Of a stretch of DNA of 64,000 nt, positions 42,331 through 53,000 are shown in pieces. Position 1 is the first letter of the stretch. Every line of letters starts with the position of its first letter. A program made the position numbers and the translations under genes. The notes under the pieces are model-generated. The model saw nothing but the letters and a program-made list of their open reading frames with translations, was not told the origin of the DNA and did no database searches. Location: positions 3,291,001 to 3,355,000 of the forward strand of contig CP099839.1 of NCBI GenBank assembly GCA_030062745.1, in the 5' to 3' direction. Origin of the DNA: Capitulum mitella (taxonomy: Eukaryota > Arthropoda > Thecostraca > Pollicipedomorpha > Pollicipedidae).

Positions 42331-44759
42331 TGTCACAGCGCCTTCTTACCCGAAAATTCAGAATTTTTCAAACGTATGTGAAGAGAATCCTACGAGAAGG
42401 AATGACATACCGCAAGGCTCCCGGACATGGATGGAGAATGCAGTGGGGCGAGTGTGGCCTCCGCCGCACCTACTTTTAACATGAAGCGTTTCCAGAATTG
42501 GGTGCGGCATGGAACCATCCACACCCTAAATTTGACTTTTTCCGCAAAATTATGAAGTGCAAGATAAAAAAAATTGCTCGGCAGAAATATTATGGAACAG
42601 TGTCATCATTGGGCACTCCAGTCCAGTACGTTTCATAGTTATTCTGCCCCAAAAGCCCAGTGAGGCCCCGAAATAGCTGGACACCTGTCGAGCTAACTTT
42701 GACTTGAGGGTGCACTTCTCAGCTAAAAACAATGGTATATGTATAACGGAGTCAAAAACGATCTACCTCAGTCAGCTCCCAATCAAGTTTCAGTTAAAGA
42801 AGCACCCTGATCTTAATTTTCCCGCAAATAATAAATAAGATCAATCTGACTTCCCGCAAAGTATTTTCAACATCGGAGCTGGCCTATAGCATACAACATA
42901 CGTATACTAGCCCCATGGTGTAACTTAATGTTTAAAGGGGGTTGTAGGTGCAACTCCAGGCTTCCAAAGTGCAACACCATTGGGTCCAAGTGCAACTCCA
43001 TCAGAGAAAATGCCGAACTGGTGCCTGGACCTGGACATAACTTACTGATGGTACTTTTGACAGCTAGTGAGTTTTGTACGCAAGGGATGTGGCGAAAGCT
43101 TGAGTTCCAGCAGCAGTGTTCAGCGTTTACGGATGTTTCGTACAGCGATTTCTTTCTTCGTGCGCCTAGAGCATGTTCTCATTTATCTGTATATCTGCAG
43201 GATGATGTGTACTACGGCGATGTTGTTTGGTCGGGGACTAAAAACTGCATCTGAAAGGGAACGTTTCTATATAAACACATGTTTTGATCTGAACTGACGA
43301 AGTTATGGCTTGCAGTCTCAGACGTCACTTTTCAAATGTATTATGTCTCAAAGCCCTAAACCTACGAAGTTTCAGGACGTTTTCCAACGAATTTTCCCGT
43401 TGTCCAATTAAATTGTATCATTTTGTCAGCTGTTGTGTAGCTTTTTAAGCGGGCTCAGGGCAATGAACGTTAGCAGAAGTCCTGTATTTTGCCTCATCAG
43501 TGAATCATTTCAGAAGCAGCATTTCGTCACATAACTGTAGTATTTTAAGCCCTTGATAAATCCAAAACTGTCTGTACTGTCAACTTGACAATCAAGAGAA
43601 AAGTGGCAGCAAAACAAGCCACACAGAAGTCCAGTCACGAGGTACGGCACGCGGTGCGTCTGACCGCGTCACCGGCTCGAGGATAAAACCGACGACCCTA
43701 CGCGGTCAACTCCAACGAAAACACTACCCGTCGTGGACTTCTGGCGTGTCACCGCCACTGGGGTCGAGGCTGCGATATTACAGCAACTTTAGGTGCTTCT
43801 AGCCATGTATCTGAAAGTAAGTGCTGAGAACGTTATCAGCAACACGTTGTGTGTTTGTGATCGTGCACCTTACGACTTCCTGGCTAGTGACACCGCTTTT
43901 TCTTTGTTCATGCTTATGACCTCCATGGCCCCAGCCAGCGTGAACCGTATCCATTGATTCACTTCATTCATGTGCAGTGTACATACAAAGCGTCCGCTTG
44001 GAGCGCGGATGCGTTGAGCTTGATTCCAGGCTCTCGTCCCGCTGCACGGCCTGTCGTTACATCAGGGTCGAGGGCGGAGGTTTTTGTTGGGTGCGAAATA
44101 AAGTGGGCCAAATACACGAAGGTCGAAGGCCGATGTTTTTGGTAGGGTGCAGAATAAGGGAGGTCAGATCCGAGGAGGGAATATTGGGGTAGGTTAGGTT
44201 ATCACGGGATGTCATAAATGCAACCCCATGCAACTGAATATAGTAACAGTACTGTACCAGCCTCGCCGGACGTTCTTTGTATCGGCAGGAAAGTTGCCGA
44301 AAATGTGAGAACTCTTCATTGCCGGTTTACCCATTGTTGCGGTATAAACCTGTACCTGGCGAAAAACAGAAGTCTTTTCTATGTCATTTCCATCAGGATC
44401 AGAAAAGGAATGCTTGAGATCCGGTGAAAAAATTATGGGGGAGGGCAAAAAATGAGTATGTGGGACTGATCGGGCTGGCCTTTGCCACAACCAGGAACGC
44501 AGGAGCATCCAGAAAAGTGGGAGTCAGAGACGTTTTTACCCATAGGGCTCATGTTAAATTCCCCCAAAAGGTGTGGGAGGCCATGGTCTCACGGCCCCCC
44601 TTGTCTTCGTCTATGGGCAGACCAACTCTCAAAATAAGTCTCCACTCGTGGTACCGGGGCCAAAAAACTCAGCAAGAGACCCAGAAGACCCAGCTTCGCA
44701 AGCTCTCACCAATGGGAGGTGGACCAATGAGGAGTGCCAGAGGCGTGGAGGTGGTCATG
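42331..44759. other. Unassigned, no supported gene
   Basis: A 108-codon plus-strand frame at 42928-43254 ends DDVYYGDVVWSGTKNCI but has no recognised homologue and overlaps an equally open frame. A TATA-like GATAAAACC at 43682, followed by MYLK and a GTAAGT donor at about 43816, could be a promoter and mini first exon; not supported further. Confidence 0.35.
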
Positions 44760-44975
44760 GACGAGTCCTATTTCATGCTGCACTCTGTACTTTCCGCCTA
44801 TCTGTTATCTATTGCGGTCACTATTCCCATCTTTATTAGCTATTTCCCCGTTAGAACTTGCAGAAAATATTGGAATTGGGGTCTAAATCGGCTTTGGAGG
44901 GCTCAGATTTACATTTGCGGGGCCACGGCCCCAGCAAAAGAATACAAACCGAAACCCCTACCTACTTCAATGAAT
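44760..44975 (-). mobile_element. Degenerate family B MITE
   Basis: TTTCCGCCTATCTGTTATCT, ATTGCGGTCACTATTCC, TTAGCTATTTCCCCGTTAGA and TTGCAGAAAATATTGG match family B in reverse orientation, with a weak end AACCGAAACCCCTAC. No clear target duplication. Confidence 0.6.
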
Positions 44976-45024
44976 ATGACTCAGACGACGCGACGCAGGC
45001 CACTACAACGCACAAGGAGGTAGC

Positions 45025-45100
45025 AAAGGAGGGGTCATAGGGGCCATGTCCCCTCCTGAGCCAAGCGGTCTACACTGCAAAAGCAAACATTAGAAATGGG
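45025..45100 (+). mobile_element. Family A MITE, internally deleted fragment
   Basis: GGTCATAGGGGCCATGTCCC and GAGCCAAGCGGTCTACACTG joined directly to GCAAAAGCAAACATTA: the left part of family A with an internal deletion. Confidence 0.65.
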
Positions 45101-45984
45101 TAATATCGGACGCTTACCTAAAACCGGTTGCAGTTACTTTCCAGACCGGCACAAGTCAACCAAAGGACATTCAAATCGAAGACCACTTCCAAATCTAAGA
45201 GGTGACCGTTTTAATTGCTGCTGTGCGCATTCATTCAGCTGCAATTATTTTCAAAAACAAATTTTGAATCTGGGCGATTTCGGACACCCTTCGGTTATTG
45301 CAGACGGCCATCCAAATTTATCCGATTCATGTCTGATGCAAGCGGTGCTAGGTGACACTACGCTGGAATTTCTTTGGCCAGTCACAAGCTAGGTATCTAC
45401 CCCCGTGTCAGCCTCCCGCCGCCTTTGCTATTGCTGTCAGCTTGCCGCGTCACCGCTGCTGTTGCTGCCGTCGGGCACCAGAAGTTGCCTGGTCGATTCG
45501 TTGTGGTACTTCTGCCAGCCGGCCAGTTCTTACGTGGTACCGCGCATCTGTGATAAAAAGTGGTTTTAATGATTATGTATTTCGTTGCACATATTAAAGC
45601 ACACGTTTCGGGTATTCGGGCGGTGTCCAATATTACCAAATGGGCGGTGCCTTTAAAGTTGCGGCATGATGGTGAGGCAGACGGTTTCGGCCATCTGTAG
45701 CCACTTCTAAAATGAGGTAAATGTACGAATATTGAGTGCAATATAATAACTGCGCACACTCGCTTTCGTGGACTGTTCAGCGTCAGGTGACGGAAAATCG
45801 GAAATTTTAGAAACAGAAACAGTAAATTTAAAGAAAAAATACATACCTGAGACCTCCAACTCCCTGTATGCGGAACACAACAAACAAGGACATTGGATCC
45901 TTGGCAGTTTCAAAGAAATATTTTGGACGTGAGTATAACCGTGGTGAAGAATGAGGATGTCCGGAATTACCTTCCGTCCGATAG
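45101..45984. other. Unassigned
   Basis: No feature recognised. Confidence 0.4.
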
Positions 45985-46143
45985 TACCCAAATCACCCTT
46001 ATATCTTTTCTTGTGGGTTAAGTACGGGGCTAGTTACATAAAATTGTTGCTTTTTCCTTTAAATGTTGTTGTATGTCAGTGGCATATGACAAAATTTGAC
46101 ATATGGTGCCCCGCCCCCGAAGAAAATCCCGGTTACGTGCTTG
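45985..46143 (+). mobile_element. Family A MITE, right-half fragment
   Basis: TTGTGGGTTAAGTACGGGGC through GTCAGTGGCATATGACAAAA to CCCGGTTACGTGCTTG, the right half and right terminus of family A. Confidence 0.75.
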
Positions 46144-46725
46144 ACAGTGCGTCGCGATCGCTTCCTGTTATTTCATGGGAATTAAACTTCATGAGCATAA
46201 AAATGGTAATTTGGTAGCGCAAGGAGACGCATGCCTGCATGGCGCGGGAAAAACGTTTTTGGCGCCAACGAGACCTACATATGTGGCGCCACATACAAAG
46301 AGCAAGAGAGGTTGCCGCATCATGGGTTTATGGATGGCAGTGTTAGGGCAGTCAGAATAGCAAATATGTATGTATATATACATATATATCTCCAAAAGAG
46401 AGGTGTATGTGGTCCAAGGCACGGTCAAAGCATTACAGATGAACTACGGAAGAAGTTGACTCGAGAGAGGTGACTCGGACTGTCCCGCAGGCGTCGGCTT
46501 GCCGTAATAATTGGTCGTCTGCGACAGTGGCGCCGCGGACGGTGGTCGTATGGGATATGTAGAGTCGCCTTCCGCATTAACAATTCGGGAGTATTCCGCC
46601 GCCTTTCACTGACTGCGAATAACGGGCGTTCATCGCGCATAATGTTGCGCCGTAGGTGTACTGCCGCTCCGAAGGCGCGGTATAGGATGAGATACTAGAG
46701 ACCGCAGATCGTTCAAAGGGTGCAA
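46144..46725. other. Unassigned
   Basis: Short ATATGTATGTATATATACAT tract at 46364-46390; nothing else. Confidence 0.4.
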
Positions 46726-46733
46726 TAGATCTT

Positions 46734-46943
46734 CAGGTGTATCGATTTGTATTCTTTCGAGGGGCCCTGGCCGACCCAGTGTTTGTTTGGGCCCCTCCAA
46801 TGTTGGTTTGAGCCCCTCCATTATTTTCTGCCAGTTTTGAAGAAAACTGAGCAAAAATAACGAAAGAAACGGCCGCAATAGATAAAAGATTGGCAGAAAA
46901 TATGGAATAGCGCATAAAGTGATGTCTTTCCTTCTGTCAGCTA

Positions 46944-46996
<53 letters not shown>

Positions 46997-47164
46997 GGAA
47001 TATACGCGATTTTTTATTTGAAAGATAGTTGCCAAAACTCAAATATTTCCATTGATCAAACTAAAGTCGCCTAAATCCATTTAGAAATCCACATTTGGGG
47101 GGAGGTTAGGTTGTCGAGCCCACGGCTCGGCCCACCCAATCATTTACAGAAATTGATGCCCCTG
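46734..47164 (+). mobile_element. hAT-type MITE, family B, copy B4
   Basis: 431 bp, ends CAGGTGTATCGATTTGTATT and ACAGAAATTGATGCCCCTG. Tandem signature motifs are at about 46770-46822 and (AT)n at 46947-46992. Flanks TAGATCTT and TAGGCCTT agree at 6 of 8 positions, consistent with an old target duplication. Confidence 0.88.
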
Positions 47165-47214
47165 TAGGCCTTAGTTCTGTCCAACAAAGAGGTTGGGTCG
47201 CCCGAAGCGCGGTA

Positions 47215-47640
47215 TTAGGTTTTATCTTAGTAGAGACCGTGTGTTGGGTTCGTTCTGCAAAAGGTTCGCACGGGAATGGTTCGTGTGAGAAAAGATTCGT
47301 AAGGAAAAAGCTCTTGACCACAGGCTCGTTAACTTAAGGTTCATATCGAAAAACATTTGTATCGGGAAAGGAATGGGCCTAAACTAATAACCTAACCTAA
47401 CCTCTTTTTTGACGAAATCAAGTCCAATCGCACCCTCAATAAGCCTGCGACTTCTAGTAGCGCCTATACCGCGCCTCTGGCTTAAACCGGGAGCCAACCT
47501 TTCCTGATGCAAATCTTGTCTGACACGACCTTTTCCGATGCGAACCTTATGTTTTCAGACCTTCACACTAACCTACCCGTACGAAGCCTTGACTTACGAA
47601 CCCTGGTCCGGTTACCCTTACTGGGTCGCTGGAGATAACG
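47215..47640. repeat. Foldback-type repeat G1 with AACCT core
   Basis: The left side has repeated AAAAGGTTCG / AAAAGATTCGTAAGG words. The centre has AACCTAACCTAACCTC (47386-47404). The right side has the complementary-type words CGACCTTTTCCGATGCGAAC and ends CTGGTCCGGTTACCC. The same layout is seen at 53510-54475. Confidence 0.65.
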
Positions 47641-48000
47641 CGTGGTCGGCCTATTCCCTCCTTTACCCACAAATGGTGAGTCCCATTTACTAGCGGGCGG
47701 ACCGTTTCGTGTTTTCAGCAGTCGCCGTCTGAGCCGTTACTGTCGTTCGTGACGGGTGATTAGGGTGAGTTGACGCTTGCCCGTAAGAGCGGTGAGTCCG
47801 CTTCCAGGATTTTTGGGTCATTTAGGACGTAGATGAGGGAATTCAGGACTTTCATGAGTTGGGGTTTCATTCACAGAGTTGATAAGGCTGTAAGTAGCTC
47901 ATCCGACTGCATTGACTGCATTTGCTGGACTGCAGACTGGGGTAGGTTGCAACAAGAATGATCGTGCATCGTTAATTGCAGGTACATATCTTGGTGCACG
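47641..48000. other. Unassigned, ordinary CpG content
   Basis: Last CpG-containing stretch before the CpG desert; no feature recognised. Confidence 0.4.
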
Positions 48001-48127
48001 ATTGGGCATCTCTGGCATGTACCACAGTTGTTGAATGTACCACCACCAATGCACACCAAAGGAGGGGACAGTCAATGAAAAACAGCAAGCAGCAGGTTCA
48101 GGGCAGTAAGTATTGCATGACCTGTGC

Positions 48128-48302
48128 CAGGGGTTTCAGTTTGTATTCTTTTGAGAGGACCCTGGCCCACCCAATGTTGATATGGGCCCACCCAATGCTG
48201 GTTTGGGTCCCCCACTATTTTCTGCCAGCTTTAAAGGGAAATGAGTAATAGTAATAAAGTAATGCTCAGCCTACCAATCATGTGAAGAAATCAACACCGT
48301 GG
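48128..48302 (+). mobile_element. hAT-type MITE, family B, copy B5 (internally deleted, CpG-eroded)
   Basis: About 175 bp, starts CAGGGGTTTCAGTTTGTATT, carries the tandem signature (48165-48210), lacks the (AT)n centre, and ends GAAGAAATCAACACCGTGG. Flanks ACCTGTGC (48120-48127) and ACCTGGGC (48303-48310) match at 7 of 8. Both terminal TCGA words of the family have become TCAG or TCAA here. Confidence 0.85.
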
Positions 48303-48310
48303 ACCTGGGC

Positions 48311-49858
48311 ACTGTGTCAAGAGGAACACAATCTTTCTGAGATGATGCAGTGAACTACCCAGGCCAACAAGGGGTTGCATACAACACAGGGATAACCTGC
48401 ATTCTGTTGGGCTCCAGGCACATGAGTGGTCACAGTTTGCATTCTGGTGAACTGGTGTAGATGTGACCAGTGTGCCATAATTATTCACCTTTCATGACTG
48501 TCATTGACACCATCCTTGTCACCTCTATTTTCCATGCCAGAGAATATTGCCATTCTGAGGCAGCTGGCACATTGGTGGTGGTTTGTGTGTCTGGATTATG
48601 GTTTAATATTATTTGAGAAATGAGAGTAGTGTCTGGTATGGTGAAAAAGAGCATGCATTATTCTGTTCATTGTTGGTAATTATATAGATCAGTGCACAAA
48701 TTAAATGGAGTATGAAGTTAGCTTAATGCCCTCTTTTTTCTTATGTGTCCCATTATGTTCACTGGTGCATAAGAAGTGTTTTGTCAAAATGTTCCAGTCA
48801 ATTGCTCCTGCATATCACCAGTGTTTTGCTCATTTTATTGCAAGGTCACTTTTCTAAGGATATTCAGTAAAAATGAAATAAAGTCTGGAACTTTTATTTG
48901 TGCAGAAGTTAAGTTCTTTTTCTTACTGCCTGCAGTAGCTCTTCACTGGAGAGGAATAAAGTAATGTGGGCAGGCACTAGTAGTTACTGAGAAAGTTTTT
49001 TATATTCCATTATTGGCAGATTGGAAATATAATTGGAGGAAGGCATATTTTATTCTCAGCAACCATAGGAAATGCAGACTAGGAAATTGCAAGGAGTGTT
49101 CATGCAACAGTGCATGGAACTTTCTGTTTCATAACCACTTTATTTTATAATATTTAGGGAGAAAGTGCATTATCCATGTACTAGGATCAACTCTGGAAAC
49201 AACCATAAAATCAGTAACTACCGTGCAAAGTATTGCCATGGAGTGTTCAGTGGTTCCAGTGCCATTTTTTGTAACAAAATGGTTTAAACTAAGGAATCAA
49301 AAGTGTTTGGCAGTTCTTGCACCAGCATATCTTCAAAAGTATGAAGTGAACCTAAATTGATTGAGCCACTGAAGTGCATTGCATTCTCAGTAGAGTGAAT
49401 GAAGTAAAAACCAGATGGATCAGTTATGACTGTTTTATCTTTTGGATGAATGATGGATATGTTGTATAGTGTTCTGCTCAGTCACATGAAGTTATCAAGT
49501 CCTCATAGGTTGGAGGCAACATCTGTTTAGAACTCATGAGAGGACTCAGCTTTCCCACAAACAGAGTTCATTTTGGACCAGGCTGGTTTGTTTCTTTTGA
49601 CTTTTCATTTGATTTGTCTCTGCATTCTGACATCTTAAGGTAAAAAGTGGTATGTTGTGTTGCAAGAGAGAAAACATACCCTTTTTTGGTCTTAAGACAA
49701 TAGATTGGTCATGTCATGTGCCAAGTGAAAACAACAGTCACATGGTTATGGAGTCTGAGGATTTTTCAGTAAAATGTAGTGTAGATTGTTGAATGTAATT
49801 TTCGATTAATTTCCAGTGGTATCCTGTGAGTTTTCATACATGTAGATTTTGGTGCTGA
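48311..49858. other. Upstream region of MUTYH
   Basis: CpG-poor, AT-rich, no repeat element recognised. A promoter or non-coding first exon is likely here, but no TATA box or clear start could be singled out. Confidence 0.4.
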
Positions 49859-50060
49859 ATGTGTAACTTCTGCACAGAAGGCTGTGTTGGAATGACTGGT
49901 TGCCCTGCCAAACAGATGCCAGGCATTCATGATGCAACAACTTCACATGTGGTGTGGTTTCGACAAACTCTTCTCAAGTGGTATGATCAAAATAAAAGGT
50001 CTCTGCCTTGGAGAGATATTGCTGCAAAAGAAGAAGATGCCAATGTCAAAGCATATGCAG
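49859..50060 (+). CDS. MUTYH: MUTYH exon 1 (first recognised)
   Basis: Encodes [20 protein letters not shown] and AYA, ending GCAG/GTGAGT in phase 1. The first 20 residues are not conserved. An acceptor-like TTCTGCACAG at 49877 leaves open that coding starts in an earlier exon. Only one CpG is present in the exon, unlike all later exons. Confidence 0.85.
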
Positions 50061-53000
50061 GTGAGTTTGTTGATTTAACCCACGCAATGGAAGGGGGTTT
50101 CGCACTAATGCGCACTGGAAGGGGGGCACAAAAGTGCTCCCCTTCCAGTCCGGAAACGGAAGGAGCTAGAAACTGCATTGATATGGACAGGGTAGGGCTA
50201 TAACGATTTACATTTTCTGCAGTGTTCACGACCCTAGGCCAGTATCTCCAAGGTCAAACGGGATCGAAAAGGTCAACTCTGAACACTTTCTCGGCCCGTC
50301 CAGGCCATTTCGTACGACTTTTCGAACGAAAAGGGAAAAGGGTGATTGCTTGGCCGTTAAAACGTGGAATACGGAATTCCCATTCATTTGGCATCTTGAC
50401 TTAGGATTTCGGGTCGACGTCAGGTCAAGTTATTGACCTATAGCGTCATTTTTTCATTTTTTGTTGATCAGATTTCGAGCAACACGGGATAGCTTGAGCG
50501 TAAATATGGGCGCTACACATATTTTTGGGGGTATTTTCAGTGAAGGTAGCTAACATCGGTACACTTGGCCACTTGCAGCGTTTAGATTTATTTACTTCTG
50601 TATATGTATATATGCATATACATGTGAGTATTAATGTGCCAGCGTATTTTTAGTAGGGTCTTTGAATGCATATTTCATACAAATTGACATATTGTTAATC
50701 AAATCTGGTCCAGGTCACAAATAGTTGCCCTTGACCTTTGATGACCTTGACCCTGTGTTGGAAAACTACCATTTTCTGGTGTCAAGGAGCATTAAAAAAT
50801 TTATATTCCAAGAAAAATTTTGTACTCCAAAATGGCCATTTGCCCCTTCCCCAAAAAGACATGGGTATTCCTACTCAACCAGAGTTTGAAGTTGCCCAGC
50901 ATTCCCCCTCCGCCCGGTTGATGGTTTATCATTCATACTCGGCCGCTGAAGTACAACCCGTACCCAGGGCCACCTGCCTTCCACCCCCCTCCCCCCCCCG
51001 GTCAGCGACTGCTGGCCTACCATGTAGACCCAGGAAACTGGTTTGCCCCCTCCCCCCCAAACGGAGCCACTGGATCCGCCCCTGCTGGCCACATATGCTT
51101 GCGAAACACCTAGTTAGTCCATGTTTCTCACATAAACGCAAGGCATTTTAGACTCCAAAAGAGAAGTACTCCGACACCAGGATTTCACCAGGAAGAAAAA
51201 CCAGATTTCCAACACTGCCTTGAACAGAAAATGACCCTAGTACGCATACGCTTATCCATGTGTGCAATCGTGTTTTATTAGGGTCTTTGAATGCATATTT
51301 CGTACAAATCGACATTTCGCGAAGCAAATCTGGGCCACGTCCCAAAATATTCGACTTCGACCTTTGATGACCTTGACCTTAACTGACCCTGATATATGTA
51401 AGTGTATCAATGTGCGCACACATGTTTTCATTAGGGTCGTTGAATGCATATTTCATACAAACCGAAATGTTGCGAAGCAAATGTGGATCAGGTCACAAGG
51501 TGTTTGGCCTTGACCTTTGGTGACCTTGGCTCTTACGGACCCTGACTTTGGTCTTGGTACATCCATCACTTATGCCCAGATGACGTCGCGTGATTGCGTT
51601 TAAATGGTAATCTTAGTTAGAACGCTGGTTCTTTCACAAAGTTTCCATTTGTCAGCGAGAGCCGTCGTCCTCGTTATGTTTGCTTAACTTCAAATGCTTA
51701 AAACTTCAAACATTTCCGGCCGATTTCCGGTTTTTCTGCGTCAGTCGACGAGTTATTCAATTGCCATAAATGTCACCAAATAGCAGCAACTAGCTCCAAC
51801 GGGGGGGGGGGGGACACTTCTTCCAGTGCGCGTGTTGATGGTAATATACGAGTATGTGTGGAACTTTGCAGTCCATTTCTTTGAATCAGCTTGTCGTCAG
51901 AAGAAGATGGCTTCAACACTCGCACGGGTGTTAAAGCCATTTTTTGACAGCCATCTAAAGCCGTCTATCGCACCTTTTGACTACAACGCGCTCGGGTTGG
52001 GGAGGGGCGGTCATTTTGGCATCCCTAAGATCTCGAAAACTAACGGGACTAGATACATGAAATTTGCAGCGTAGATGCAGAAGGAACTCTCTTGTTTAGA
52101 ACTTTGGCCTTTTTAGGGCGTGACCTTCAAGATCACATTAGGTCAGATTTGGTGCGGCTCGCCAGACCTTTTCTTGTACCGCGAAAACCGTTCGTCACAG
52201 TTACAAAATGTTTGGGCGATTTTTTGTAGGCCACACAAAACTACAATAGGTAGTGTATAATTCGAGATGCTTGGGTCAGTACTTACATTTAAAGTAGTGC
52301 TTAAGCACGACATCCAGCCATATGGCTATAATTTCACGAAGTGTCACAAAGTGTCTTATGTCGTGTTTTATGGTATCTTGGGGTAAATTGTATCGCTGAA
52401 TTCGAATTTCGCAACCAAACATACCTCACGAATCAAATTTCTGCCACCAAGTGCACCCAGGGTCATCTTAGGTCAACCTAGTACATTGATCTGTGACCTC
52501 GAAAAAGTGAAAATTGCGAAAATGTGCTCCACGGAATCAGCTACCGTCAATCGGTACAATTTTGCCACTAAAGTATTTCGCACTATTAAGTTTTAGGATA
52601 CTTACACGCAGGCACTCCGAAAACTAAACTATCTGACCCATTTCCTTTTGACACCTATCTGCCTCAGCGTTTACTCTGCCTAGGTAATTTTGGAGGCTGA
52701 ATTCGGAATCAGCGTAAAAAAAAACACCTTTGAAAGTTGTTGCAGGAAAGGGTGTACCCAAGTCAATACAGTTCGTATCAGGGTGATGACCTGAGATGAC
52801 CTCGATGAGACCAAAAGTATCGGAATGTTTGTTCAGTCATCCCTGACATTGTTTGGTACCATTTTGTCCGTGAATTAGGCACCGAACAAGAAATTGGCTG
52901 CGTTTCATCATTTGGCTTTTACAGAAAACGGGTACGCGCGAGCACATTTTTGGTCATCTCTTCGTGACCTTACCTGATATATGAAACTTGGTACAGCGGT

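Larger units (their letters stand above)
48001..50085. other. CpG desert over the 5' part of MUTYH
   Basis: By eye only about four or five CpG dinucleotides occur in roughly 2.1 kb (near 48299, 49222, 49803 and 49958), while sequence immediately right of 50085 has several within 60 bp. TG and CA are abundant, the product expected from deamination of methylated CpG. It spans the first recognised MUTYH exon and 1.8 kb upstream. Confidence 0.88.

Noticed and set aside
43015-43040. ELVPGPGHN as a 2A-like peptide before a LINE ORF
   Set aside because: Lacks the D-x-E-x-N-P-G-P signature and no retrotransposon domain follows.
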